A stretch of 64,000 nt of DNA from positions 1,591,088 to 1,655,087 of the forward strand of contig BCIA01000005.1 of assembly GCA_001599815.1 (NCBI GenBank), in the 5' to 3' direction. Both the position numbers and the translations under genes were made by a program. Below are positions 12,204 to 21,014 of this stretch, in pieces. The notes below the pieces were generated by a model that did not search any database, was not told the origin of the DNA, and saw only the letters and a list, made by a program, of their open reading frames with translations. The stretch's first letter is position 1. Every line of letters starts with the position of its first letter. The stretch is from Furcasterigmium furcatum (Eukaryota; Ascomycota; Sordariomycetes; Glomerellales; Plectosphaerellaceae).

Positions 12204-12288
12204 TTGATGGAGGGTGGCACAACACCAAAGATCGCACCGCCTTTCCCCAAAGCCCCTAGCCGACGCCCGTAGACTCGGAGCGCCATGC

Positions 12289-12294
12289 CTTATC
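12289..12294 (-). promoter_or_regulatory. GATA site in oxidase-permease promoter (2)
   Basis: CTTATC on the plus strand (GATAAG on the minus strand), 304 bp before the permease start. It is the second of two sites in this divergent promoter. Confidence 0.4.
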
Positions 12295-12597
12295 AGGCTT
12301 GATCACGGCGCCAATAGCACGTGGACCTTCGGCAGTGAGCGAGACGGGCTGGTATCTCGCATCCTGCTGCAGGGTACTGCTTCCAGGTTGTCGGATGTCG
12401 ATATTAATAGGGAGGCCATCTCGGTTTCTTCTCCACAGTCGATGAAGAGCCTCAGTCAAATCACCTCTCGTAAGATCAAGTGAGACTGCTCATTGACAGC
12501 TTCTCAAAGGTCCCATCATCGCGCATCTTCCTAAAAGAGACCCTCAACTTTCCCCTCCACTGTCCACTACATCACCACCCAAGGATTGGCCTCGACA

Positions 12598-14136
12598 ATG
12601 GCATATCAGAACTCCCCTGACCGGAGCGGGTCGTTCGAGGCGGAGAACAAGGTCTCCGTCATGCCCAGCAAGGCCGACACCGAAGCCGCCGGACACACGG
12701 CGGTGCTACACAACGGCACGGTCCAGACGCTCAAGCCGTTCACGACCCTCTCTGCCCTCGGCATCGGCTACGGGACCACCAACACGGCCGTCGGCCTGCT
12801 GCTCGTCCTCGGCAGCACCCTGCCCATGGGCGGCTCTCCCCTCTTCTTCTGGGGCTTCCTGATCCAGGCCGTCGTCGGCCTCGCCACCGCCACGACCCTC
12901 GCCGAGCTGGCCTCCGCCATGCCTCACCCCGGCGGGCAGTACATCTGGGTCAACCGCCTGGCGCCCCCCTCGTCCCGGCGGTTCCTCTCCTACATGACGG
13001 CCGTGGTGAGCTGGCTCGCCGCCGTGTCCACCGGCGCGTCCGCCTGCCTCTCCGTGCCCCTCGGCGTGTGCTCCATCATCTCGCTCCTCGACCCGAATTT
13101 CGTCTACAAGCGCTGGATGGGCTTCGTCGGCTTCCAGCTCCTCAACCTCCTGACCGTGTTCGGAGCCAGCTTCGAGAGGGTGCTGCCCAAGATCTCCAAG
13201 GCCATGCTGCTCTTCAGCTGCGTGACCATCGCCGTCGTCTTCATCACGCTCTTCGCCATGTCGGACACCCACGTCTCGGCCTCCGACTTCTTCGTCAACT
13301 CCGTGAACCTGACCGGCTGGCCCAAGGGCATCGCCTTCATCATCGGCATGAACGGCGCCAACTGGAGCTTCTCCTGCCTCGACGTCGCCACCCACCTGGC
13401 GGAGGAGATGCCCTCCCCCGCGACCGACATCCCCAAGGCGCTCATGTGGACCATCGTCGTCGGCTTCACGTCCGGCCTCCTCGTCGTGACCTCGGTCCTC
13501 ATCAACGCCACCGGCATCGCCGCCGCCGAGGACAACTCCGCCCTCGCCCTCTTCTTCCGCATCACCGGCAGCAAGGCCGCCGCCGTCGGCCTCTGGGTCC
13601 CCGTGCTCATCACCACCGCCGGCGCCGTCTGGTCCATCCAGACCTGGCAGTCCCGCCTCGCCTGGACCATCAGCCGCGAGGCCGGCTTCCCCCTCCACCG
13701 CCACCTCAGCAAGATCACCCCCTCGCCGCTGCACACGCCCACCTGGGCCATCCTGTTTTCCGCGACCGGCACCGCCGTCTTCGGCTGCCTGTACCTCGGC
13801 TCCGAGCTGGCCTTCAACTCGCTGATCTCCACGGGCCTGCTGCTGCAGTACATCAGCTACAGCATCCCCGTCGTCCTCGCGCTGCGCCAGGGCCGCGCCA
13901 ACTTCAAGCACGGCCCGTTCTGGTACCCGCGGCTCGGCCTCGTCGCCAACATCGTCATGCTGTCGTGGTCGGTGGTCGCGCTGGTGTTCTACTGCTTCCC
14001 GTACTACCTGCCGGCCGTGGCCGACCAGATGAACTATGCGTCGCCGGTGCTCGCGGCGATCGGCATCTTCGCGCTGTCGCTGTGGTTCCTGTTTGCGCGG
14101 AAGAACTACGAGGTGAAGGAGTATCTGGAGCAGTAG
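12598..14136 (+). CDS. APC-family amino acid/choline/GABA-type permease
   Basis: Single exon of 512 residues from the ATG at 12598. About twelve hydrophobic segments are visible, starting at FTTLSALGIGYGTTNTAVGL. The family signature region LAELASAMPHPGGQYIWV and the loop PKALMWTIVVG are present, as in fungal GABA permease and choline transporter HNM1-like proteins. It is an importer at the plasma membrane for an amino acid, amine or quaternary amine. It is divergent from the FAD oxidase and shares a promoter region with two GATA sites. This suggests that it brings in the substrate, or a product, of the oxidase. The exact substrate cannot be told from sequence. Confidence 0.93.
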   Translation: MAYQNSPDRSGSFEAENKVSVMPSKADTEAAGHTAVLHNGTVQTLKPFTTLSALGIGYGTTNTAVGLLLVLGSTLPMGGSPLFFWGFLIQAVVGLATATTLAELASAMPHPGGQYIWVNRLAPPSSRRFLSYMTAVVSWLAAVSTGASACLSVPLGVCSIISLLDPNFVYKRWMGFVGFQLLNLLTVFGASFERVLPKISKAMLLFSCVTIAVVFITLFAMSDTHVSASDFFVNSVNLTGWPKGIAFIIGMNGANWSFSCLDVATHLAEEMPSPATDIPKALMWTIVVGFTSGLLVVTSVLINATGIAAAEDNSALALFFRITGSKAAAVGLWVPVLITTAGAVWSIQTWQSRLAWTISREAGFPLHRHLSKITPSPLHTPTWAILFSATGTAVFGCLYLGSELAFNSLISTGLLLQYISYSIPVVLALRQGRANFKHGPFWYPRLGLVANIVMLSWSVVALVFYCFPYYLPAVADQMNYASPVLAAIGIFALSLWFLFARKNYEVKEYLEQ

Positions 14137-14729
14137 TAACAAGGAATCGAGGGAGGTAGAATGACCCCGGAATCTCATCCGTTCAAACTGAACACGTTGC
14201 ACTCGCGTGACGGATGTCCATCCATGTCCAATGTTCGTCAGCATGAAGATGGCACCATCGCATAATCAAACCTCGCCAGCTTGTTGACCAGCTTGTTGAT
14301 TCGACAAACGTCCCGGGCAGCCTGTTGATTGAGTCTTGGAAACGTCCACCGATGCCACGTTGAAGGTGAAGTTTGCCCAGGATGTCAGCCTGTCCGCGTT
14401 AAAAGTTGTATGCGTCCGCTTGCTAAGAATTCACGCCGATCACATCACCCCGCCGCTTCAGGCAGCAAACAGCGCGCTCAGGAGATCTGCGAAACATTGG
14501 CTTGCACTAACCAGGAAAGCAAACTGAACCAAGGTCCCTGATGATGCGGGGACTTTGGACTTTGGGGGTGAAAGTCGCCGTACCTCTGGGCTTATAAAAA
14601 GTCTCCGGCGCATCCCTTAAGAGCCCTAACTCCAACTGAACTCTCGTCATCACAACACAACCTCTCACTACTACTCGTAGTACACCTCACCTTCACTGCA
14701 TTTTACTGGAAAAGTCACGACAACTCAGA
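14137..14729. other. Intergenic region
   Basis: 3' region of the permease and promoter of the GFA gene, including a TATA box (listed) and a long 5' leader. No gene is seen. Confidence 0.45.
14593..14599 (+). promoter_or_regulatory. TATA box of the GFA-domain gene
   Basis: TATAAAA lies 131 bp before the ATG, in a GC-rich setting, and is followed by a CT/CA-rich leader. This is a likely core promoter element. Confidence 0.5.
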
Positions 14730-15365
14730 ATGTCCTCCGAATCACCTTCACCCTCGCGCCGCCCCTTCACGGGATCCTGCCACTGCGGCAACACGCGCTA
14801 CGTCCTCTTCCTCACGCTGCCGCACGCGAACATCCCCATCGGCCCCAAGCAGGGCCGCTCGCCGCCCGGCGTGCAGAACTTCTACCGGTGCAACTGCACG
14901 CTCTGCCACAAGGCCGGCCTCCTGCACGTCCGCCCGCTCTCCCCGCCGGACGACTTCCTGGTTCTCAGCCCCAGCGACCCCTCCGAGCTGGGCGACTACG
15001 CCGTCCCCGGCGGCACCATCCACTGGTACTTCTGCAAGAACTGCGGCATGCGGTGCTTCAGCTGGCGTGGCAGGACCGAGAGCGTAGAGCTCGACGTCGA
15101 GGACGCCGGGCTTGGAAGCATCGCCGAGAAGCTCGAAAAGAGCGGCGATGTGCAGAACGGCTCGGTCAAGGCGTGGAGGGGGGTGAAGCAGGGCTGGAAC
15201 GGGTATCTCAGCGTCAACGGCGGCTCCCTGGACGCCGGCCAGGAGGGCCTGGACCTTCGCGAGTGGAAGGAGAAGGACTGGCTCTTGTACATTGATTGCT
15301 TGGAAGTCCAGGGATTCGGCGAGAAGCCGAGATATGAGCGTCCTCACGAGGGCGGTGTTTATTGA
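14730..15365 (+). CDS. GFA/CENP-V-domain zinc protein (formaldehyde-activating-enzyme-like)
   Basis: Single exon of 211 residues. All zinc ligand clusters of the GFA fold are present: Cys17/Cys19 (GSCHCG), Cys54/Cys56/Cys59 (YRCNCTLC) and Cys102/Cys105/Cys109 (FCKNCGMRC). The founding bacterial member was described as speeding the reaction of formaldehyde with glutathione, but most fungal members have no proven activity. It sits between the amine permease and the aldehyde dehydrogenase. A link to aldehyde or formaldehyde handling after oxidative deamination or demethylation is attractive, but it is inference. Confidence 0.9.
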   Translation: MSSESPSPSRRPFTGSCHCGNTRYVLFLTLPHANIPIGPKQGRSPPGVQNFYRCNCTLCHKAGLLHVRPLSPPDDFLVLSPSDPSELGDYAVPGGTIHWYFCKNCGMRCFSWRGRTESVELDVEDAGLGSIAEKLEKSGDVQNGSVKAWRGVKQGWNGYLSVNGGSLDAGQEGLDLREWKEKDWLLYIDCLEVQGFGEKPRYERPHEGGVY

Positions 15366-15653
15366 TTTGGGTGGTCTTCAGCCTTCAAGGCTCTCCACTT
15401 GTTACTCAGGCTTGTTCCAGAACAATCATCACTGGCTGCCCACTGAGAATGGTTCGCTTCAGCGGCAGATTGCCTCCCCAAGCGCTGTAAGGCTCCACCT
15501 GAAGGCAGTGACTTGCACCCGAAGCGCCCCTGCGCCGCCCTTTTGGAGACGGATCTCAACCCTGACTTGAACATCATCGGACGAGGTCAACCCTCAACCC
15601 TCTCGCCATCTCACCCCCGATTTACTGTCCAAGACCCAGAACACACCCAAACC

Positions 15654-16739
15654 ATGTCGCGGCAAGATGGCCCCGGAGCTGCCGCCGACCCCCAGCATGC
15701 TAGCATCCTCTTCGGCCTCCCCCAGGAGCTGCGCGACCTCATCTACGGCCACGTCTTCTCCTCGACGAGGTTCAGCTACGGCAGGAGACTCATCGATGAA
15801 GAGACCATCGCAGAGATCGTCCCCGCTCCCCACGGCCTCGCGCTGCTCCGGACCTGCCGCCGCACCGGGAACGAGATCGGCAGCCGCTGGCAGTCCCACG
15901 TCCGCTTCAGCTTCGAGTCGACCGCCGAGATGCTCGACAAGCTGGCGCCGCTCCCGCGCAAGACCCTGCGGCGCATCCGCCACGTCCGCGTCCGCGACGA
16001 CCTCACCGAGCTGTCCCACCCCGAGGGCTCGCCTCCGCAGTACTTCCGCCTGCACACCCTGCTCAAGCTCCTCCCCGGCCTGCGCCTGGCCGAGCTCACC
16101 GTCCTCGGCAGCTACCTCGACCTGAACGTCTACAGGAACCTCGACATCCTCATCCACTCGGGCTCCGGCTGGAAGACCCTGCGATACATCAGCTACAGCA
16201 GCTCGTTCCTCGGCTACGCCCCGTCCATGAACCTGCGCTGCACGCCCCGGAAGCCCCAGCCGGCGCACTGGCGGGAAGTCCTCGACCGGCGGGACGGGGC
16301 GGCGTCGGAGCCCACGGTCATCATCTACCGCAAGCACGAGCCGGGGCACGCGAGCTCCATCTTCAGCGCCCCCTGCACGAGGTTCTGGCAGCCCCCGCCG
16401 CGCGACGCGCTGGAGCAGGCCGCGTTCGGGCGCAGGCCGGATTTCTCACTCTTCAGAGGCGAGGGGCGGCGCAAGGAGGTCATGGTCGTCGTCACGAGGG
16501 GCGCCGGTGTCGACATTGAGGAGGAGCCGTCGCTGCCCCTCCGGCAGGACGGCGAGGCCGATGTCAGGGAGAGGTTCCCGGGGAAGACGTGGGAAGAGGT
16601 ACGGGGTGTCTATGGTAGTATCGACGAGCCCGAGCCGGGCAGTAAGAAGACTGTGCAGCTCGTGGACTCGTATGTCTCTGTCGACGACTATGCATGGACG
16701 CACCATCACGCTGTGTGGGATAACGTTAATGGCTTCTAG
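15654..16739 (+). CDS. Hypothetical protein with F-box/2EXR-like N-terminus
   Basis: 361 residues from the ATG at 15654; the same frame is open upstream to about 15513 but that part looks like leader. The start ILFGLPQELRDLIYGHVFS is the short leucine/arginine motif found at the head of many Sordariomycete hypothetical proteins, related to F-box and 2EXR segments. A histidine/aspartate-rich C-terminus follows. There is no enzyme motif. Codon use fits the neighbours. It is probably not functionally tied to the catabolic genes around it. Confidence 0.75.
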   Translation: MSRQDGPGAAADPQHASILFGLPQELRDLIYGHVFSSTRFSYGRRLIDEETIAEIVPAPHGLALLRTCRRTGNEIGSRWQSHVRFSFESTAEMLDKLAPLPRKTLRRIRHVRVRDDLTELSHPEGSPPQYFRLHTLLKLLPGLRLAELTVLGSYLDLNVYRNLDILIHSGSGWKTLRYISYSSSFLGYAPSMNLRCTPRKPQPAHWREVLDRRDGAASEPTVIIYRKHEPGHASSIFSAPCTRFWQPPPRDALEQAAFGRRPDFSLFRGEGRRKEVMVVVTRGAGVDIEEEPSLPLRQDGEADVRERFPGKTWEEVRGVYGSIDEPEPGSKKTVQLVDSYVSVDDYAWTHHHAVWDNVNGF

Positions 16740-16827
16740 TACTTAAAGAAGAAGGTCGTGTCGAGCGGAGGAAGCGCCAGAAGCAGTGCGACCGACCCGC
16801 CCGGAACCTTGAACCTTGGACTCTTTT

Positions 16828-16833
16828 CTTATC
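16828..16833 (-). promoter_or_regulatory. GATA site upstream of aldehyde dehydrogenase
   Basis: CTTATC on the plus strand (GATAAG, in context AGATAAG, on the minus strand), 132 bp before the aldehyde dehydrogenase ATG. It matches the AreA/NIT2 site. Confidence 0.4.
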
Positions 16834-16964
16834 TCTCGCCCCTCATCCGTCACAGTCACGGCCTGCGCGGGGTTGATGGCCGAGCCGTCAGGACACAGTA
16901 GCTGAGAGTCTTTCTCACACCTACTCAAACATTTCGATCGCTGGATTACTACATCTCACACATC

Positions 16965-18635
16965 ATGAGCAACCTACCCCTGTCGTCGCTGTGGGTGAAC
17001 GGCCGTGACCACACCGGATCGGGAGAACTGTGAGAAGCGCCACATCTCTTTGTCCTATCCTCGGAAGACTGATGAGAGCAGCATTCCCATCGAGAGCCCC
17101 GCGACGGGCGACATCTTTGCCCGGTGAGTGCCACGTCCACCACTTCTCGAGCGACCACAGAACTCACGCCTCCCAGCTGCGAATCCGCCTCTGCCGCCGA
17201 CGTCGACCATGCCGTCCGCCTCGCCCACGACACATTCAAGTCCGGCGTCTGGTCCCGCGCCCCGCGGCTCACCCGCGCCGACGTCCTCGACGCCGCCGCC
17301 GCCCTCCTCGCAGACGCCCTCCCCGACCTGATCGCCCTCGAGGTCCGCCAGACCGGCCGCGCCATACGCGAGATGAACGCCCAGGTCCCGACCCTGACCA
17401 AGTGGTTCCGCTACTACGCCGCCCTCCTCCGCACCGAGGAGCGCTCCGTCCTCCCGACCGCCGGCAAGCTGCACAACTGGGTCGACCGCGTGCCGCTCGG
17501 CGTCGTCGTCCAGATCACACCCTTCAACCACCCGCTCCTCATCGCTGTCAAGAAGCTCGCCCCCGCCCTGGCCGCCGGGAACAGCGTCATCGTCAAGCCG
17601 AGCGAGCTGACGCCCCTGACCACCCTGCGCCTCGGCGCCATCCTGAAGAAGGCCGGCCTGCCCGACGGCGTGTTCAACGTGCTCCCCGGCTACGGCCACG
17701 TCACGGGGAAATCCCTCGTCGAGCACCCGCTCGTCCGCAAGGTGGACGTCACGGGTGGCACCGTCGCCGGAAGGGCCATCGGGGCCATCGCCGGTCGCAA
17801 CCTCGCCCGGTACACGGCCGAGCTCGGCGGCAAGGCGCCCCTCATTGTCCTCGAGCAGGCCAACATCGACGCGGCGGTGAACGGCGTCGCCTTCGGGTCC
17901 TTCATCGCCAGCGGCCAGACCTGCGTCGCCAGCACCCGCATCATCGTCCACAACTCCGTCCTACCCTCCGTGCTGGAGAAGCTCACCGCCAAGGTCGAGT
18001 CGATCGCACGGCGCATGGGGTCGCCGGACAACGTCGCGACGATGATGGGGCCCCTGATCTCCGAGAAGCAGCTCAACAACGTCCAGGCCCTGGTGGACGA
18101 GGCCCTGCAGAGCGGCAACGCGAGGGCCCTGACGGGCGGGAGCCGCATGTCCGGCACCGCCGCCCTCGACGGGACGGACTTCTCCAAGGGCTACTACTTC
18201 GCGCCGACCGTGCTCGTCTCCAGCCGTCCCGGTGAGAGCAGCATCCTGTCGACTCGCATCTGGCACGAAGAGGCCTTCGGCCCCGTCATCGTCGTCGTGG
18301 GCTTTGACACGGAGGAGGATGCGGTCCGGCTGGCCAACGACAGCGAGTTCGGGCTCGGCGCGGCGGTCTGGACGCAGGACCTGTCGCAGGCGCACCGGGT
18401 CGCGGGGAAGATCGACGCGGGCATCGTCTGGGTGAACACGCACCACCGCAACGATCCCAGCAGCCCGTGGGGCGGCGCGACGAACGCCAGCGGCGTCGGC
18501 AGCGAGAACGGCGTCGAGGCGTACAATGCGTACACGACGATGAAGAGCACCATCATCAACTTTGCGTCGGCGGAGGAGGCGCTCGCGACGGATGACTGGT
18601 TCCGCGAGGGCGCCGGGGATGTTCGGTATGGCTGA
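16965..18635 (+). CDS. NAD(P)-dependent aldehyde dehydrogenase
   Basis: Three exons: 16965-17029, 17082-17123 and 17177-18635, giving 521 residues. The N-terminus SLWVNGRDHTGSGEL runs across the first junction into IPIESPATGDIFAR, the standard family start, which supports the splice sites. Active-site residues are present: general base Glu251 in ELGGKAP and nucleophile Cys285 in SGQTCVAS. The cofactor motif (ITPFNHP, then IVKPSELTP) is also seen. Family members oxidise aldehydes to acids; this one looks closest to the betaine-, aminobutyr- or vanillin-type group. Together with the FAD oxidase it would complete an amine to aldehyde to acid route. A GATAAG site lies 132 bp upstream. Confidence 0.93.
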
Positions 18636-19189
18636 GCTGCCAGCTATACTTCTTTGACGTTTCAGTCAGCATTAGCAGATATATAAGAAAAGTCATCAAG
18701 CCATGCTTTGGCAGAAAGAAGAGAGAGAGATTTCTGATATCAGCCTCAGCGAGGCCATTCACTTCCACACCTAATAATACATCGATCTTAAACGAACTGA
18801 ATCTCCAAGTCAACACGGGGAAATTCTATTTACAGGGAGAAAGTCCAATTCACTTACAGGCCAACAAGGCCCTATCTCAACTGATTCAAGATTGACCCGG
18901 GCCACTCTGATTCGTAGCCTTCCACAGAGCGCCGTATAAGTTAACGCGTCTCTCACGCAGCGCGCCGCACGCCGCACGCCGCGCTCTCCTGCGTCTGTGT
19001 TGTCCCGGGAGCAATAGAGGGAAGGAGCGCGACCCGAGATATTCACTTTCTTCCGCGGGTTTATTGCTGTCAGGGAAAACTCCGCCAAGCGTCCTCATAA
19101 CCTCATCTTTCACTTTCTCTTACGTCCACCAACGACGTAAGAGACACCGACTGATCCGTTTTACCTCCTCAACCATCTCCATCAACGCC
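18636..19189. other. Intergenic region
   Basis: 3' end of the aldehyde dehydrogenase and promoter of the F-box-like gene. A short GC-rich direct repeat (GCCGCACGCCGCAC) lies near 18962-18985. No gene is seen. Confidence 0.4.
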
Positions 19190-20563
19190 ATGGCAAAACT
19201 CACAGACCTCCCAATCGAGCTTCTGGGAGAGATCCTGGAATCACTCTCTCCGCAGGACCTCAAATGCACGAGGCTGCCGTGCAAGGTCCTGGCCGGAGAG
19301 GCCATCAAGCCTCTCTTCCGTCGCATATGTCTTTCCCGCCTCCGTCTCGACCTCAACTCCTTCTTGGCCATTGCATCTGACCCCAAGCTCAACAAAACGG
19401 TCCGAACTGTCGTCTGGTACGACATTTCAGAGGACCAGCCGGACACTGCTGCAGCCTCGCAAGTCTTCTGGCGCGATGCCGCTGGCCACGATACCCCAGG
19501 AAACCAGGCAGTCTGGGTCAGGCTTGCCGGCGAATGGCCCGAGATGGACCGCCGCTTAATGGACGCCTTCGAAAATCTACGACTAGCCAACACGATATCG
19601 TCCGAACACATGCCACTCCAGCGCCTCCTCGATCGCACCCCCAGCACCCTCCACGATACCCTCCTGATGAACAGAAGCACGGGTGAATTCTACCGCCCCG
19701 ACGACCCCAACATCGGGTACCCCCTGTTCCTCCGGGCCCTGATCAGGCGCAGAGCGCAGACAGCAAGCCCCATCACCAAGTTCAGCGTCACAGAATTCTT
19801 CTATACAGACTGGGTCGCCAACGCTCTCGAGTTCTGCCTCCCCGCCGACGAGGTGCCGGCAGCCTACCCCTATCCTGACCACTTTCACCACTTCTTCTAC
19901 CATGACGCCTTCACGACATTGACGCATCTCGACCTGGACAGCTCCTTCGCGCCCCTCCAAAAGGGCATCGAACACTTCGCCAAGGTCCTGTAGGGAGCAC
20001 AGCGCCTCGAGTCACTCCGTCTCTCCTCCGAGAGATTCAAATATGACCCCGATGACGAGATTGACGATGATGACAACGACGACGAGCAACACCCCACGCC
20101 CGGAGACTTCTTCAACCCGGTCATCGAGCACCTGACCCTACCCAAACTCCGCCGTCTCACTCTCTCCCACATCTCCAGCCTAGACATGGAGCTCCTCGTC
20201 CCTTTCCTGCTTCGCCATGCGGGCACCCTCAGAGTCCTCCGCCTCCACTGTTGCAGCATCGCAGCTAAGATCGCGATTTCCCTGGCCCAAAATGGCAGCA
20301 TGCGCCTGGACTCCCTCCATATCCGCCCCTTTTACAAAGATGAGACCCGTCTCTGCGTCAGCGAGGCGGCCCTCATCGGATACCTCAGCGACCCGGCGGC
20401 AGAAGAAGATGTTTCCACCGAGCTCGCCCTGGATGACCTGGCTTACATCCATACACACTTGGACGTTCTGCGTTTCTGCGGCGGCGCCAAGCGGGTGGAG
20501 TTTGCTCCCTGCGGGGAGGTGGACGGGGAGGACGGTGAGCCTTCAAGGGATGCACGGGCATGA
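19190..20563 (+). pseudogene. F-box-like gene interrupted by an in-frame TAG
   Basis: The reading frame from ATG 19190 runs 267 codons to TAG at 19991-19993. It then continues in the same frame for another 190 codons to TGA at 20561-20563, with the same codon style. The N-terminus is F-box-like (LTDLPIELLGEILESLSPQDLKC). Leucine-rich-repeat-like segments appear on both sides of the stop, such as TLTHLDLDSSF before it and HLTLPKLRRLTLSHISSL after it. The simplest reading is a 457-residue F-box/LRR protein inactivated by a single CAG to TAG change, C to T in a CpA context. Read-through, or a truncated functional product, are the alternatives. No intron of workable size removes the stop. Confidence 0.65.
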
Positions 20564-21014
20564 GGACGGGAAACATGATACCGGGTAAACTTGTTTTGAG
20601 TCATTAATTCTTCCATGTGCGCCCACGCGAGTTGTCACTTCTTTTTTGTCGCCGGCTCAAAGAGAACTCGTTCGAGGACGGCTGTATCACGGCCCTTGGC
20701 CGCGAGGTTGTGGCTGGGTTGAATTGGAGCCAGCTCGGCTTGTCGCCTCCTTTGTGTGTCGCTTCTTTGACCGGTCCCTCACTCGTCCTGTGTCCTGCTC
20801 ACTCGCTTCTCGTCGACGTGCAACTTGTTTCCCGTTGCACATTTGAGTTGACTCTCGGTTAAGCCATCTCGTGGTGGAGTTCGCTGTTGGCCGAGTCGTC
20901 GACTCTTGAAATAATCACTTTGTTAGACCCTTGGCCTTTCGATGAATATTGATATTAGGTGACCAGGTCCCGACCTATTAGTACACGTAGTCTACGACAC
21001 TCTCCTTCCTCCAT
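20564..21014. other. Intergenic region between convergent genes
   Basis: Between the 3' ends of the broken F-box gene and the second amidase. No gene or RNA is recognised. Confidence 0.4.

Larger units (their letters stand above)
11766..12597. other. Divergent promoter between FAD oxidase and permease
   Basis: About 830 bp shared by two divergent genes. It carries two GATAAG sites on the minus strand (listed). The rest holds no supported gene. Confidence 0.5.

Noticed and set aside
13068..14244. Long open frames on both strands across the permease gene
   Set aside because: They are Arg/His/Gly-rich shadows caused by high third-position GC; the permease frame has the membrane segments and family motifs.
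18960..18990. GC-rich direct repeats that could be a minisatellite
   Set aside because: Only two to three imperfect units of about 7 bp; too short to call.
19985..19993. GTCCTGTAG read as a tiny intron that would remove the TAG in the F-box gene
   Set aside because: Nine bases is far below the minimum size for spliceosomal introns.
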